This document shows positions 9,640 to 17,195 of a DNA stretch of 37,409 nucleotides, piece by piece (position 1 is the stretch's first letter; each line of letters begins with the position of its first letter). The DNA comes from an uncultured Prevotellaceae bacterium (GTDB lineage: Bacteria > Bacteroidota > Bacteroidia > Bacteroidales > Bacteroidaceae): positions 1-37,409 of the forward strand of contig CALBJW010000199.1 of assembly GCA_937893145.1 (NCBI GenBank), written 5' to 3'. Both the position numbers and the translations under genes were made by a program. The notes beneath the pieces are model-generated. The model saw nothing but the letters and a program-made list of their open reading frames with translations, made no database searches and had not been told where the DNA came from.

Positions 9640-9671
9640 CAAAAGTAGTAATAATAGGAGGAAAAAACAAA
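9640..9671 (-). promoter_or_regulatory. Bacteroidetes-type promoter for the MATE gene
   Basis: Read on the minus strand, TTTG (9671-9668) is followed after 20 bases by TACTTTTG (9647-9640), matching TTTG/TAnnTTTG. This leaves an untranslated leader of roughly 50-60 bases before the ATG at 9580. Confidence 0.65.
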
Positions 9672-9721
9672 TTATTCATCGATAAAACATATCGGCAAAG
9701 AATGGCAGGTGATGTTTTTGG

Positions 9722-9833
9722 AAAAACAAGGGCTGCGAGTCTCACGACTGGCAGCCTTTTACTAACTAAAACCAAAAATCTATGTCAATAACTAATCAAC
9801 GTATAATATTACTAATCTTTCTTTTGTTTCAAC
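9722..9833 (-). ncRNA. Candidate small RNA or attenuated leader, about 110 nt
   Basis: On the minus strand a perfect TAnnTTTG box (TACCTTTG, 9845-9838) is followed about 80 bases later by a G+C-rich hairpin (9756-9731) and a U-rich tail. The transcript would be about 110 nt with an A+U-rich unstructured 5' part. No reading frame of note lies within it. The -33 element is weak. It lies between the esterase terminator and the MATE promoter, so it could be a free small RNA or a terminated leader of a second MATE transcript. I could not assign it to a known RNA family. Confidence 0.45.
9731..9756 (-). terminator. Intrinsic terminator of the candidate small RNA
   Basis: GGCTGC at one end pairs with GCAGCC at the other, with further AGTC/GACT pairing inside across one mismatch. 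On the minus strand it is followed by CTTGTTTTTC. On the plus strand it is followed by TTTT, so it may work in both directions. Confidence 0.6.
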
Positions 9834-9929
9834 GATGCAAAGGTAGGGAGTATTTGGAAGATGGAGTAATATTTGCAATGGTTTGGGGAAAATAGAAGAA
9901 GGGAAGAATAGTTTTGCTATTTTCGTTGC

Positions 9930-9966
9930 GAAAAAAGAAATGGACACTCTGTGGGAGGAGTGTCCA
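9930..9966 (-). terminator. Intrinsic terminator of the esterase gene
   Basis: A perfect 9-bp stem (TGGACACTC at 9941-9949 with its complement at 9958-9966) encloses an 8-base loop. On the minus strand the T-rich tail TTTCTTTTTT follows. It lies about 30 bp past the esterase stop codon. Confidence 0.8.
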
Positions 9967-9994
9967 TCTGTATTGATGAAGAGGAAAAGCAACT

Positions 9995-11824
9995 TTAATA
10001 TATTGTGGTAGATGCAGGCAATTCCTTTATAAGTGTCTGCAGTGCGGCACGGCGTTCAGCCCATGTCTTGTATGAATCCGCCTTGAGTTGCTTGCCAGCC
10101 TTTACAGGGGAAGTGGTGATGACTACAGGAGAGGCACCTTCCGAGATGAGTTTGTCGGCTATGAGATTTGCTCCACCTACCGTGAACCAACTGTCGAAAG
10201 ACTCGCCCTTAGGTGGCACAACCTGAATGACACGAGTCATCTTGTTTCGTGAGGCGGGGAGATAGGTGACTGTGCGACTGGTCATGTGGTAACTAACCTT
10301 TCCAAACTGTACATCAGGCTTTGCCTCGACAATGTTCTGAATATCAAAAGGACTATTGACATTTGAAAGCACACTATACTTGAAACCTGGAGCAGAAGAG
10401 ATGTGCACGTTGGTTGGGTCTGTCACCTTTGTGCCATCCACAACAAAGCAGTACTTATACACATCATCCACATTCTCCGACAGGGTGATGCTCCAGATGC
10501 CATTCTCATCCTTCTGCATAGCGGTTGGGGCAGCAAGCATTTCGCCTTCAAGAAGCACCTCCTTTGCCTCTGGGGCTGAGATACGAAGGGTGACAGCACT
10601 GCCATTCCACTCTGGCGACACAACCTGTCGAGGGAACAGGCGAGCCATAACACCCGGAGTGAACTGCTTCTCCTCACCTGTCTTCGCCTTTGTAGGCTGA
10701 GCATTGAGCATTGCATCCCTTGAGGCATCCTTGTCGAAGAGAAGCTGCATGGTCTTATACAAGAAATACTTGGCATTCATCCATGTGTGTCCAAACTTAT
10801 CCGATGTGTATTCCTTCACACAACGAATGTGGTGGTCATCAAGAAACTGCATATAGTCGCGAGCATTGCCATAGAGGAAATCGTCCGTTCCCACACCCAA
10901 CCAGAAGAGGTTAATCCTTGTATTTGTCTTGTAGTATTCGTCATACACAGAAGGGATGTCGGTAGATGTGAATGAACTGTAAGAGCAGAGATACGAGAAC
11001 TTATCAAGGTTGTGAAGACCGATGCTGAGACCTTGATTGCCACCACGCGAGAAACCACCAATGGCACGATGGTCGGCATCATTGATAGTGCGGTAGTGCG
11101 ACTCGATGTATGGCATGAGGTCGCCCACAATGTCTTCGCTTACAACATCACGCATCATGCCTCCTGCCTCCTGCGAATGAAGGAGCTTTGTTGGATTGCC
11201 GTATGGAAGAACAACAATCATGTCCTTAGCCTTCGCCTCAGCAATGAGATTGTCAAGGATATAGTTCATTCTGCCCACCTTGAGATACACCTCCTCCGTG
11301 TCGGTTGTGCCGCTGATAAGGTAGAACACAGGATAATGCTTCGAACGGTCACGACCATAATCGGCAGGGGTATAGACAATAGCGTTGTTCACACCACCAA
11401 GTGCCTTTGAATAATAATGTATATAATCCACCTTGCCATGAGGCACATTCCGTATGTCATGAGGAAGAGAACCAGGAATGGACGAAGGGATTTCAAGCAG
11501 ACTGTTCTTGAATCCTTCATTTGGGAAATACTGTTCACAGAGAGGGTCCATGACACTCACCCCATCCACGATGAAGCAGTATGGGTACATGTCGGGAGCA
11601 GCAGGACCGAGCGTTGCAGTCCAGAGTCCTGTGGTGGTGTCCTTTGTCATCTTGTTGCGACCTGCAAACTGAACATCGACCTGCACATCTGTTGCATTGT
11701 CATTCTTGTACTGGAAGGTTACTGTACCATCGGCATTCACGATGGTTGACTTATAGCCTCGCTGCTGAGCAGAGGTTGTCAAGGCGAATGCAAAAAGGAA
11801 TACGAAGAGAATTTGTTTACTCAT
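9995..11824 (-). CDS. Secreted CE1-like esterase with duplicated, partly truncated modules
   Basis: A 609-residue exported protein (signal peptide ending SAQ at about 19). Residues about 25-105 form an E-set/CBM48-like domain. An esterase-D (alpha/beta hydrolase) domain follows, with nucleophile elbow GFSRG (Ser259) and catalytic His346 in FGHTW; an acid in GVGTDDF is likely. Such enzymes remove acetyl or feruloyl groups from plant polysaccharides. From about residue 390 a second E-set domain begins, followed by a segment that repeats the start of the esterase: DIQN..FGKVSY against DIRN..HGKVDY, and VGGANLIADKLI against VGRMNYILDNLI. It stops before any nucleophile, so the second module is non-catalytic. 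The true substrate is unknown. The gene is transcribed alone, divergently from the PagL-like gene. Confidence 0.9.
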   Translation of the reverse strand: MSKQILFVFLFAFALTTSAQQRGYKSTIVNADGTVTFQYKNDNATDVQVDVQFAGRNKMTKDTTTGLWTATLGPAAPDMYPYCFIVDGVSVMDPLCEQYFPNEGFKNSLLEIPSSIPGSLPHDIRNVPHGKVDYIHYYSKALGGVNNAIVYTPADYGRDRSKHYPVFYLISGTTDTEEVYLKVGRMNYILDNLIAEAKAKDMIVVLPYGNPTKLLHSQEAGGMMRDVVSEDIVGDLMPYIESHYRTINDADHRAIGGFSRGGNQGLSIGLHNLDKFSYLCSYSSFTSTDIPSVYDEYYKTNTRINLFWLGVGTDDFLYGNARDYMQFLDDHHIRCVKEYTSDKFGHTWMNAKYFLYKTMQLLFDKDASRDAMLNAQPTKAKTGEEKQFTPGVMARLFPRQVVSPEWNGSAVTLRISAPEAKEVLLEGEMLAAPTAMQKDENGIWSITLSENVDDVYKYCFVVDGTKVTDPTNVHISSAPGFKYSVLSNVNSPFDIQNIVEAKPDVQFGKVSYHMTSRTVTYLPASRNKMTRVIQVVPPKGESFDSWFTVGGANLIADKLISEGASPVVITTSPVKAGKQLKADSYKTWAERRAALQTLIKELPASTTIY

Positions 11825-11869
11825 GATTTATGACTTTAATTATTGTTCATTATCATTTATATCGCCGTG

Positions 11870-11877
11870 CAAAGATA
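11870..11877 (-). promoter_or_regulatory. Likely -7 element of the esterase promoter
   Basis: TATCTTTG on the minus strand fits TAnnTTTG and lies 45 bases upstream of the esterase ATG. No good TTTG partner is at the right distance, so the -33 part is weak. Confidence 0.5.
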
Positions 11878-11905
11878 ATCATTTTTCATGAAAATGGGTA
11901 TTCTC

Positions 11906-11936
11906 TTTGCTATTTATTCAAAAATCACTAATTTTG
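11906..11936 (+). promoter_or_regulatory. Promoter of the PagL-like gene
   Basis: TTTG (11906-11909) and TAATTTTG (11929-11936) are separated by 19 bases, close to the Bacteroidetes consensus. The box ends only eight bases before the ATG at 11945, so the transcript would have almost no leader unless ATG 11975 is used. Confidence 0.65.
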
Positions 11937-11944
11937 CAGACTGA

Positions 11945-13273
11945 ATGGATAAGGGTTTTGCAAAAAGGATACAGATGATTCATCCGAAGTATATATGCCA
12001 TACGACTGTGTGTGCCATCATCCTGATGCTGATGATGGGGGGTGGTGTGTGTGCCTCTGCTCAGGGCAACAGTGCAAGGTATGAGGTGCAGGTCAGAGGG
12101 GGCGCAATGGCTGGATATGCCATTCCGCATAATATGTATGCAAGGGAACTGCTCACTGGCTGCCGACTCATCACGGGGTATAACGTCTCGATGGGGTGGA
12201 GAGCAAGGGGCGAGGAGGCGAGCGTGAGCGACGAACTCTATGGTCGCCCTACGATAGAGGGTGGACTGATGGTGCTGGACTATCAGCATGTGCCGCTGCA
12301 CAATGTGGGCGAGAAGGGTTATTTCCCTGGACGTGAGCCTTCGACCATCGGACAGATGATTACTCCATACGCTGCGGTGTCACGACCTCTGTTCTCGACA
12401 AGGGATGTGGAATTGGGGTTCTACTCCATGCAGGGTATAGGCATCTGCACCCATCCATACGACCTCGTGAAGAACCCTGAGAATGAGTTCGTCGGTGCTC
12501 GTTTCGCCATTCTGATTAGTCTGGGCATGTACGGCAAGGTGCGTCTCTCGGACCACTGGCACCTCGGTGTTACTGCTCAGTTTCACCACTACAGCAACGG
12601 CAGACTCGACTTCCCGAACATGGGCATAAACAGCGGGGAGGGAGGGGTGCAACTCATCTACTCGCTGAATCCCGACCCAGTGCATCGCAAGCCATACGAC
12701 TGGATGCATCGTGCCGACTCGCTGAAAACGAAGTGGGGGAAGCACCTGTATGTGGATGTCAACGCTTCGTGGATGCCGAGGGTGCTGCTGGCAGAATGGT
12801 TGTGTAAGTGGTACCACACTCCGAAGACTGACCCCGACTACCGCACGGGCAAGTTCAGTTATCATCACAGCGTGGCGCTTGATGCCTCCTTGATGTACCG
12901 ATACAGTCGCAAGTTTGCATCGGGCATCGGGGTGGAGTACATCTATGCCCCTATAGGCGAGGACATAAAGTATTGGGAGGACCGCACGGGGTCGAGCAAT
13001 CCGCTGTGCAGTCCGCATGGGCTGAACGTGAGTCTGCAGCACGAGGCGTTCTACAAGAATATAGGTGTGCATCTCTCACTGGGATACTACATCAAGCGTG
13101 AGCCTCAGCAGGAGAACGACCAGATAAGTCCTGTGTTCGAGACTGTAGGTCTGAGGTACTATCTGCCCGCCTTCAAACGAAGGCTATACATAGGCTACAA
13201 CATCCGAGCAAGAGCCACCACGGCAGACTGCTTCCAGTTCTCGTTGGGATATAGAATTGGGGAGAAGAAATGA
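11945..13273 (+). CDS. PagL-like outer-membrane lipid A 3-O-deacylase (acyloxyacyl hydrolase family) candidate
   Basis: A 442-residue protein with a long N-terminal hydrophobic signal ending near ASAQ (about 40). Its sequence is rich in alternating aromatic and polar residues, as in an outer-membrane barrel. The motif FHHYSNGR (His215, Ser217, Asn218), followed by PNMGIN and a Glu in SGEGG, matches the His-Ser-Glu active-site pattern of PagL lipid A deacylases. Those enzymes remove the 3-position acyl chain of lipid A. It is about 2.5 times the length of PagL, so other strands or domains are present and the family call rests mainly on this motif. Start 11945 lies eight bases after the promoter box; ATG 11975 would give a shorter, also acceptable signal peptide. 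Monocistronic as far as can be seen. Confidence 0.7.
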   Translation: MDKGFAKRIQMIHPKYICHTTVCAIILMLMMGGGVCASAQGNSARYEVQVRGGAMAGYAIPHNMYARELLTGCRLITGYNVSMGWRARGEEASVSDELYGRPTIEGGLMVLDYQHVPLHNVGEKGYFPGREPSTIGQMITPYAAVSRPLFSTRDVELGFYSMQGIGICTHPYDLVKNPENEFVGARFAILISLGMYGKVRLSDHWHLGVTAQFHHYSNGRLDFPNMGINSGEGGVQLIYSLNPDPVHRKPYDWMHRADSLKTKWGKHLYVDVNASWMPRVLLAEWLCKWYHTPKTDPDYRTGKFSYHHSVALDASLMYRYSRKFASGIGVEYIYAPIGEDIKYWEDRTGSSNPLCSPHGLNVSLQHEAFYKNIGVHLSLGYYIKREPQQENDQISPVFETVGLRYYLPAFKRRLYIGYNIRARATTADCFQFSLGYRIGEKK

Positions 13274-13296
13274 AATAAGGGAACATAATTTGTTTT

Positions 13297-13485
13297 TTTG
13301 TCAAGAATTAGAGAATTAGAGAATTTTTGCCTTACGGGGTATCATTTGATTTAATGAGATTTTTCATGCCCTTGGCATGGATAGCCTACCGGATGGTTTC
13401 TAAAAGCAAAGCTTTTGGCAATTCTTATTAATCCAAAACTATAACCGAAAAGTAAAAATTCTCTAATTCTCTAATTCTTGACAAA
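13297..13485. repeat. 189-bp element with perfect 32-bp inverted repeats
   Basis: Bases 13297-13328 are exactly complementary to 13454-13485. Each arm contains a tandem GAATTAGA motif. The 125-bp interior carries further small hairpins: ATGCC..GGCAT near 13366-13379 and AAAAGC-AAA-GCTTTT near 13402-13416. No open reading frame of note is inside and no clear target duplication is seen. It may be a non-autonomous mobile element, a repeated intergenic element, or a large terminator hairpin between the PagL-like gene and the riboswitch. Confidence 0.7.
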
Positions 13486-13548
13486 TATAAAATTATCATA
13501 TAATAATTACTTATCCTAAATAAAAAATCAAAAATAAACGGGGAAAAG

Positions 13549-13580
13549 TTTGTTCATTTCATAAATAAGTAATACCTTTG
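13549..13580 (+). promoter_or_regulatory. Promoter of the riboswitch-btuB-cbiK transcript
   Basis: TTTG (13549-13552), 20 bases, then TACCTTTG (13573-13580): a near-perfect Bacteroidetes promoter. Transcription would begin just before the riboswitch, leaving a leader of about 240 bases. Confidence 0.75.
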
Positions 13581-13589
13581 TCGCGGAAT

Positions 13590-13755
13590 TGGAAACGAGG
13601 TGCATTCAGCATCTTGTGCAAGGGAATCAGGTGGAAGACCTGAGCTGTTCCTGCAGCTGTAAACCATTTTCTCGAGAAGCGGACACACAGTGTCACTGAC
13701 CTAAAGAGTCGGGAAGACCGTTCGTTTCATGGTGAGCCAGAAGACCTGCCAACTA
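13590..13755 (+). promoter_or_regulatory. Cobalamin (adenosylcobalamin-type) riboswitch
   Basis: The leader contains the conserved cobalamin aptamer pieces in order: AGGGAAtcaGGTGgaagaCC from 13621, a GCAGCTGTAAAC segment near 13653, GTCACTGACC, and the B12 box GCCAGAAGACCTGCC at 13736-13750. High cobalamin should lower expression of the downstream receptor and chelatase. A small hairpin (ACTCC 13776-13780 with GGAGT 13789-13793) follows. It has no T tract, so control is more likely at translation than by termination. Exact ends are approximate. Confidence 0.93.
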
Positions 13756-13823
13756 TCCGTCCAGTAATAATTATCACTCCCAGGATTTGGAGTTAATTAC
13801 CTAACATTATTCAAGCAAGAAAA

Positions 13824-15980
13824 GTGAAATTTCTATTGCCACTCATCCTCGTGATGGGTTCTTGTGCTATATCCGCACTGGCACAAGATGTGGAGAAGAC
13901 CGACACGCTCAGGGAGGTTGTTGTGACTGGTACTGGCACCAGACACCTGCTGAAGGATGCTCCTGTGCAGACAGAGGTCATATCCCGAAAGATGCTTGAC
14001 AGCTACGGCGGCAAGAGCATCGAGGACATCCTCGGTGGACTCACAGCGTCGTTCGCCTTCAGCGAGGGCGACATGGGGAGCCAGATGCAGCTGAATGGGC
14101 TTGGTAACTCCTACATCCTTATCCTCATTGACGGCAAACGCATTCATGGCGATGTGGGAGGAGAAAACGACCTCGGACTCATCGACCCGCACAACATCGA
14201 GCGCATCGAGATAGTCAAGGGAGCACAGTCTGCACTCTATGGCAGCGATGCTATGGCTGGGGTAATCAACATCATAACCCGAAAGCATGACAAGGAAGGA
14301 CTGATGCTGGAGAACACCACCCGATATGGTTCGTACAACGATGTGCGCCAACACAATGGAGTGGGATTCTCGTTCGGCAAACTGTCCAGTTACACCAACC
14401 TCCAACTGCAGCACACCGACGGATGGAGGAACACTGGCGATGAATACACGGAGGCTATGGTGGTACACGACTCACGAAACAAGACCGTGAACCAATACAC
14501 CAACTGGCAGGTGGCAGAACGATTGGACTATGCTCTGAGCAAGGACATTGGGCTGTATGCCGAAGGGATGTTCTACAAGAAGAACATCAACCGCCCGAAG
14601 TGGGGCAACTACCCTTCCTGTGATGTCTATACCTACGACCTCATGTATAAGAATGCAAGTGCAAGTCTCGGTGGCAAGTATATCTTGAAGCCATCGGAGG
14701 ATGGAGGGCAGAGGAGTTATGTCGGTCTCGACATAGACTGGAACATGCACGACTACTTCTACACCTACACCCACCGCACATACGAGGATGCCTACATCGA
14801 CGGTGTGCTGGAACATGGCATTCCGTTCTATCCTGGACAGAAGAGGTTGCAGAGCGACCAACAACGCATGATGGCTGGACTAAAGGGCGTGTTCTTCCTT
14901 CCTTACGAGAACACCCTGAACACTGGGCTCGAATACCGCTACGACTACCTCCATGCTCCGATGCGAACCGACAAGGGACACGCAAGCGACTGGACTGGAG
15001 CGGTGTATGTTCAGGATGAGTTCAACATGGTGTCGTGGTTCAACCTCACTGCAGGTCTTCGACTGGTGGATAACGAGGGCTATGGTGTTCGTCTCACTCC
15101 AAAGGTCAGCACCATGTTCTCAGCAGGCGATTTCCGTTTCCGACTGGGATGGAGTCAGGGGTTCAAGACTCCAACCGTGAAGGAACTGCACTACCGCTAC
15201 CTTCATGTGATGGGTTCGAGCACCTTCTTCAACATTGGCAACAAGGACCTCAATCCTCAGACCAGCAACTACTACAGCGCAAATGCCGAGTATAGAGGCA
15301 AGAGGTGGACTGCATCCATCACGGGGTATTACAATGTGTTGGACAACATGATAGCATTGGTCAATGTTCCTGTTGGCGAAATTCCTGCTGGTATCACAAC
15401 GGCTTATCTTGGCGATGGTAGCAGCAATGTGCAGGCAAGGATGTACAAGAACATGGAGGATGCAAAGACCTACGGAGTGGATGCCAATGTGTCCTTCAAG
15501 TTGACAAAGGAGATAACCCTTACTGGAGCATACAGTTTCCTCAACACTGATGCCCATCAGTACAACTCCTCAAAGGACAGGCTGGAGAATGTCATCATCG
15601 ATGGTACGGCACATCACAAATGGAGTGCATCAGCGGTATGGACACATGGTTTCAGTCCTACTTATAAATTAGGAGTGAACCTCTCCACTCGAGGCAGCAG
15701 CACTCGATACTATCAGAACAACGGCAATGGTAAGCCGTTCCAGATATGGCGACTGAACACCACTCACGACTTCGGCAGGCCAAAACAGAAATTCAGTTAC
15801 AGGGTGGAGGCAGGAGTGGACAACATACTGAACCATGTAGATAGGACGATGCATCCCTATCATCTCGGCACCACTTCGGCAGGAACAACGGTTTACACTT
15901 CGTTCACCATTCGTTTCAAACAGGGGAAAAAACTAAATAATACTAACATAAAAAAACAAACAAACTATGAAGAAGATTAA
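13824..15980 (+). CDS. btuB: TonB-dependent cobalamin receptor (BtuB-type)
   Basis: A 718-residue outer-membrane receptor that should import cobalamin or a corrinoid using TonB energy. The GTG start at 13824 gives a good signal peptide ending ALAQ. A plug domain follows (LREVVVTGTGT, ILILIDGKRI, IERIEIVKGAQSALYGSDAMAGVINIIT). The remainder is a barrel whose natural end appears to be TSFTIRF. About 20 more residues follow, rich in Lys and Asn, and run into the start of cbiK with a 14-bp overlap. Because porins usually end on the aromatic residue, this tail may result from a one-base change in the GGGGAAAAAA run near 15925. The upstream riboswitch is the main support for cobalamin as ligand. 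Confidence 0.92.
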   Translation: MKFLLPLILVMGSCAISALAQDVEKTDTLREVVVTGTGTRHLLKDAPVQTEVISRKMLDSYGGKSIEDILGGLTASFAFSEGDMGSQMQLNGLGNSYILILIDGKRIHGDVGGENDLGLIDPHNIERIEIVKGAQSALYGSDAMAGVINIITRKHDKEGLMLENTTRYGSYNDVRQHNGVGFSFGKLSSYTNLQLQHTDGWRNTGDEYTEAMVVHDSRNKTVNQYTNWQVAERLDYALSKDIGLYAEGMFYKKNINRPKWGNYPSCDVYTYDLMYKNASASLGGKYILKPSEDGGQRSYVGLDIDWNMHDYFYTYTHRTYEDAYIDGVLEHGIPFYPGQKRLQSDQQRMMAGLKGVFFLPYENTLNTGLEYRYDYLHAPMRTDKGHASDWTGAVYVQDEFNMVSWFNLTAGLRLVDNEGYGVRLTPKVSTMFSAGDFRFRLGWSQGFKTPTVKELHYRYLHVMGSSTFFNIGNKDLNPQTSNYYSANAEYRGKRWTASITGYYNVLDNMIALVNVPVGEIPAGITTAYLGDGSSNVQARMYKNMEDAKTYGVDANVSFKLTKEITLTGAYSFLNTDAHQYNSSKDRLENVIIDGTAHHKWSASAVWTHGFSPTYKLGVNLSTRGSSTRYYQNNGNGKPFQIWRLNTTHDFGRPKQKFSYRVEAGVDNILNHVDRTMHPYHLGTTSAGTTVYTSFTIRFKQGKKLNNTNIKKQTNYEED

Positions 15981-17067
15981 ATTCCTTCTTGTTGCAGCAA
16001 TTGCAGCACTCGGTTTCGCTTCTTGTGACAAAGAAGACGATCCAACACAGAACCTCGTTTCTGAGTATCAGTACAACGACCAACTCGTAGCACAACAGAA
16101 GGCTAAGTCGGGCAACGACAAGGCTATCCTCCTCGTTGCCTTCGGTTCGACTTGGAACAACTCGTTCCTTGCCTTCGATGCCACTAAGGCTGCTTACGAA
16201 AAGGCTTTCCCAGGTTATGATGTTTATGTTTCTTTCTCATCAGACATCTGCATCAACCGTGCAAGTGTTGGTGAGAATGTAGATGAAAAGGGCGAGATTG
16301 TAAAGCGTGACTACTACGAACCACGCTACCTCCTCCACGCTATCGGTGCTTCGAAGTACAGCGAAATCCGTGTTCAGTCGCTTCAGGTTATCCCTGGTGA
16401 AGAGTTCGCTAATGTTGTGGCTTGCGTTAAGAAGTTTGGCAACAACGGTTACATTTCATCTGCTCACCTCGATGATGAATATCTCTCAAAGGTTGACATC
16501 CGTCTCGGTATGCCACTCCTCAACAACCCAGTTGATGATGTTGATGAAGTTGCAAGTCAGCTCAATCAACTCTATGCTTCTGAGGCAAAGAATGGTGTTG
16601 TAGCATTCATGGGACATGGTAACCCTGACACTTACGACACTTTCAAGGCAAACATCCGTTACACTCAGCTCGAAGAGACACTCCAGAAGTATAGCAAGAA
16701 CTACTATGTAGGCACTGTTGATATGCCAGAAAACTACAAGCAGGATGTGCTTGGTCGTATGCAGGCTAACGGTATCAACAATGGTAATGTTTATCTCCAT
16801 GCCCTCATGTCAATCGCTGGTGACCATGCTCACAACGACATGGCTGGCGAAGGTGAAGAATACTGGGATGAAGAAGAAGAGGAATCAGAGGACAACAGCT
16901 GGTTCGAGTTCTTCAACCACAAGGGCTACAAGGCTACTGCTCCTGTAAAGAACAACCACCCACTCGGTCTTCTCGAACTTGAAGGTGTTCGTCAGGTATG
17001 GATTCAGCACACTAAGGATGCAGAAACACTTGAGGATGCTTATCACTCAATGTATCCAGAAGAGTAA
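15967..17067 (+). CDS. cbiK: CbiK-type sirohydrochlorin cobaltochelatase, lipoprotein
   Basis: A 366-residue class II chelatase that inserts Co2+ into sirohydrochlorin, the first committed step of the cobalt-early pathway. Family hallmarks are ILLVAFGSTWNNS near the N-terminus, VQSLQVIPGEEF, the metal-binding His217 in FMGHGNPD, and a second His cluster in AGDHAHND (His287, His289). Unusually for a biosynthetic enzyme it carries a lipoprotein signal (lipobox FASC, Cys20), so it should sit outside the cytoplasm. Exported CbiK homologues are known from Desulfovibrio, where a periplasmic form also binds haem. Just after the His cluster is a run of acidic residues (about 295-311). It overlaps the btuB end and shares its riboswitch. 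A terminator follows. Confidence 0.92.
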   Translation: MKKIKFLLVAAIAALGFASCDKEDDPTQNLVSEYQYNDQLVAQQKAKSGNDKAILLVAFGSTWNNSFLAFDATKAAYEKAFPGYDVYVSFSSDICINRASVGENVDEKGEIVKRDYYEPRYLLHAIGASKYSEIRVQSLQVIPGEEFANVVACVKKFGNNGYISSAHLDDEYLSKVDIRLGMPLLNNPVDDVDEVASQLNQLYASEAKNGVVAFMGHGNPDTYDTFKANIRYTQLEETLQKYSKNYYVGTVDMPENYKQDVLGRMQANGINNGNVYLHALMSIAGDHAHNDMAGEGEEYWDEEEEESEDNSWFEFFNHKGYKATAPVKNNHPLGLLELEGVRQVWIQHTKDAETLEDAYHSMYPEE

Positions 17068-17110
17068 AAAAATCTCTCTACACAAAAAATATCATTTGAA
17101 GTTATTGAAT

Positions 17111-17149
17111 AGGGCAACCGAAAGCGTTCGGCTCTGCCCTATTTTTCTT
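17111..17149 (+). terminator. Intrinsic terminator after cbiK
   Basis: AGGGCA (17111) pairs with TGCCCT (ending 17140) and inner CCGAA pairs with TTCGG. ATTTTTCTT follows. It ends the btuB-cbiK transcript. Confidence 0.85.
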
Positions 17150-17190
17150 ATCTTTGCAAAATGAAAAAGAAGATTTATAATTTATCTTTG
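17149..17190 (+). promoter_or_regulatory. Duplicated -7 promoter box before btuF
   Basis: TATCTTTG occurs at 17149-17156 and again at 17183-17190. Each is followed by GCAAAA and an ATGAAAAAG sequence, so box and start codon were duplicated with a 34-bp offset. No clear TTTG lies at the right distance from either copy. The second box ends five bases before the btuF ATG. Confidence 0.5.
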
Positions 17191-17195
17191 CAAAA

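Noticed and set aside
8648..9685. 345-residue plus-strand frame opposite the MATE gene
   Set aside because: Very rich in His, Ser and Cys with no domain or hydrophobic pattern; the minus-strand frame is a clear transporter.
13776..13793. Hairpin after the riboswitch as an intrinsic terminator
   Set aside because: The stem is only 5 bp and no T tract follows; it may belong to the expression platform but cannot be called a terminator.
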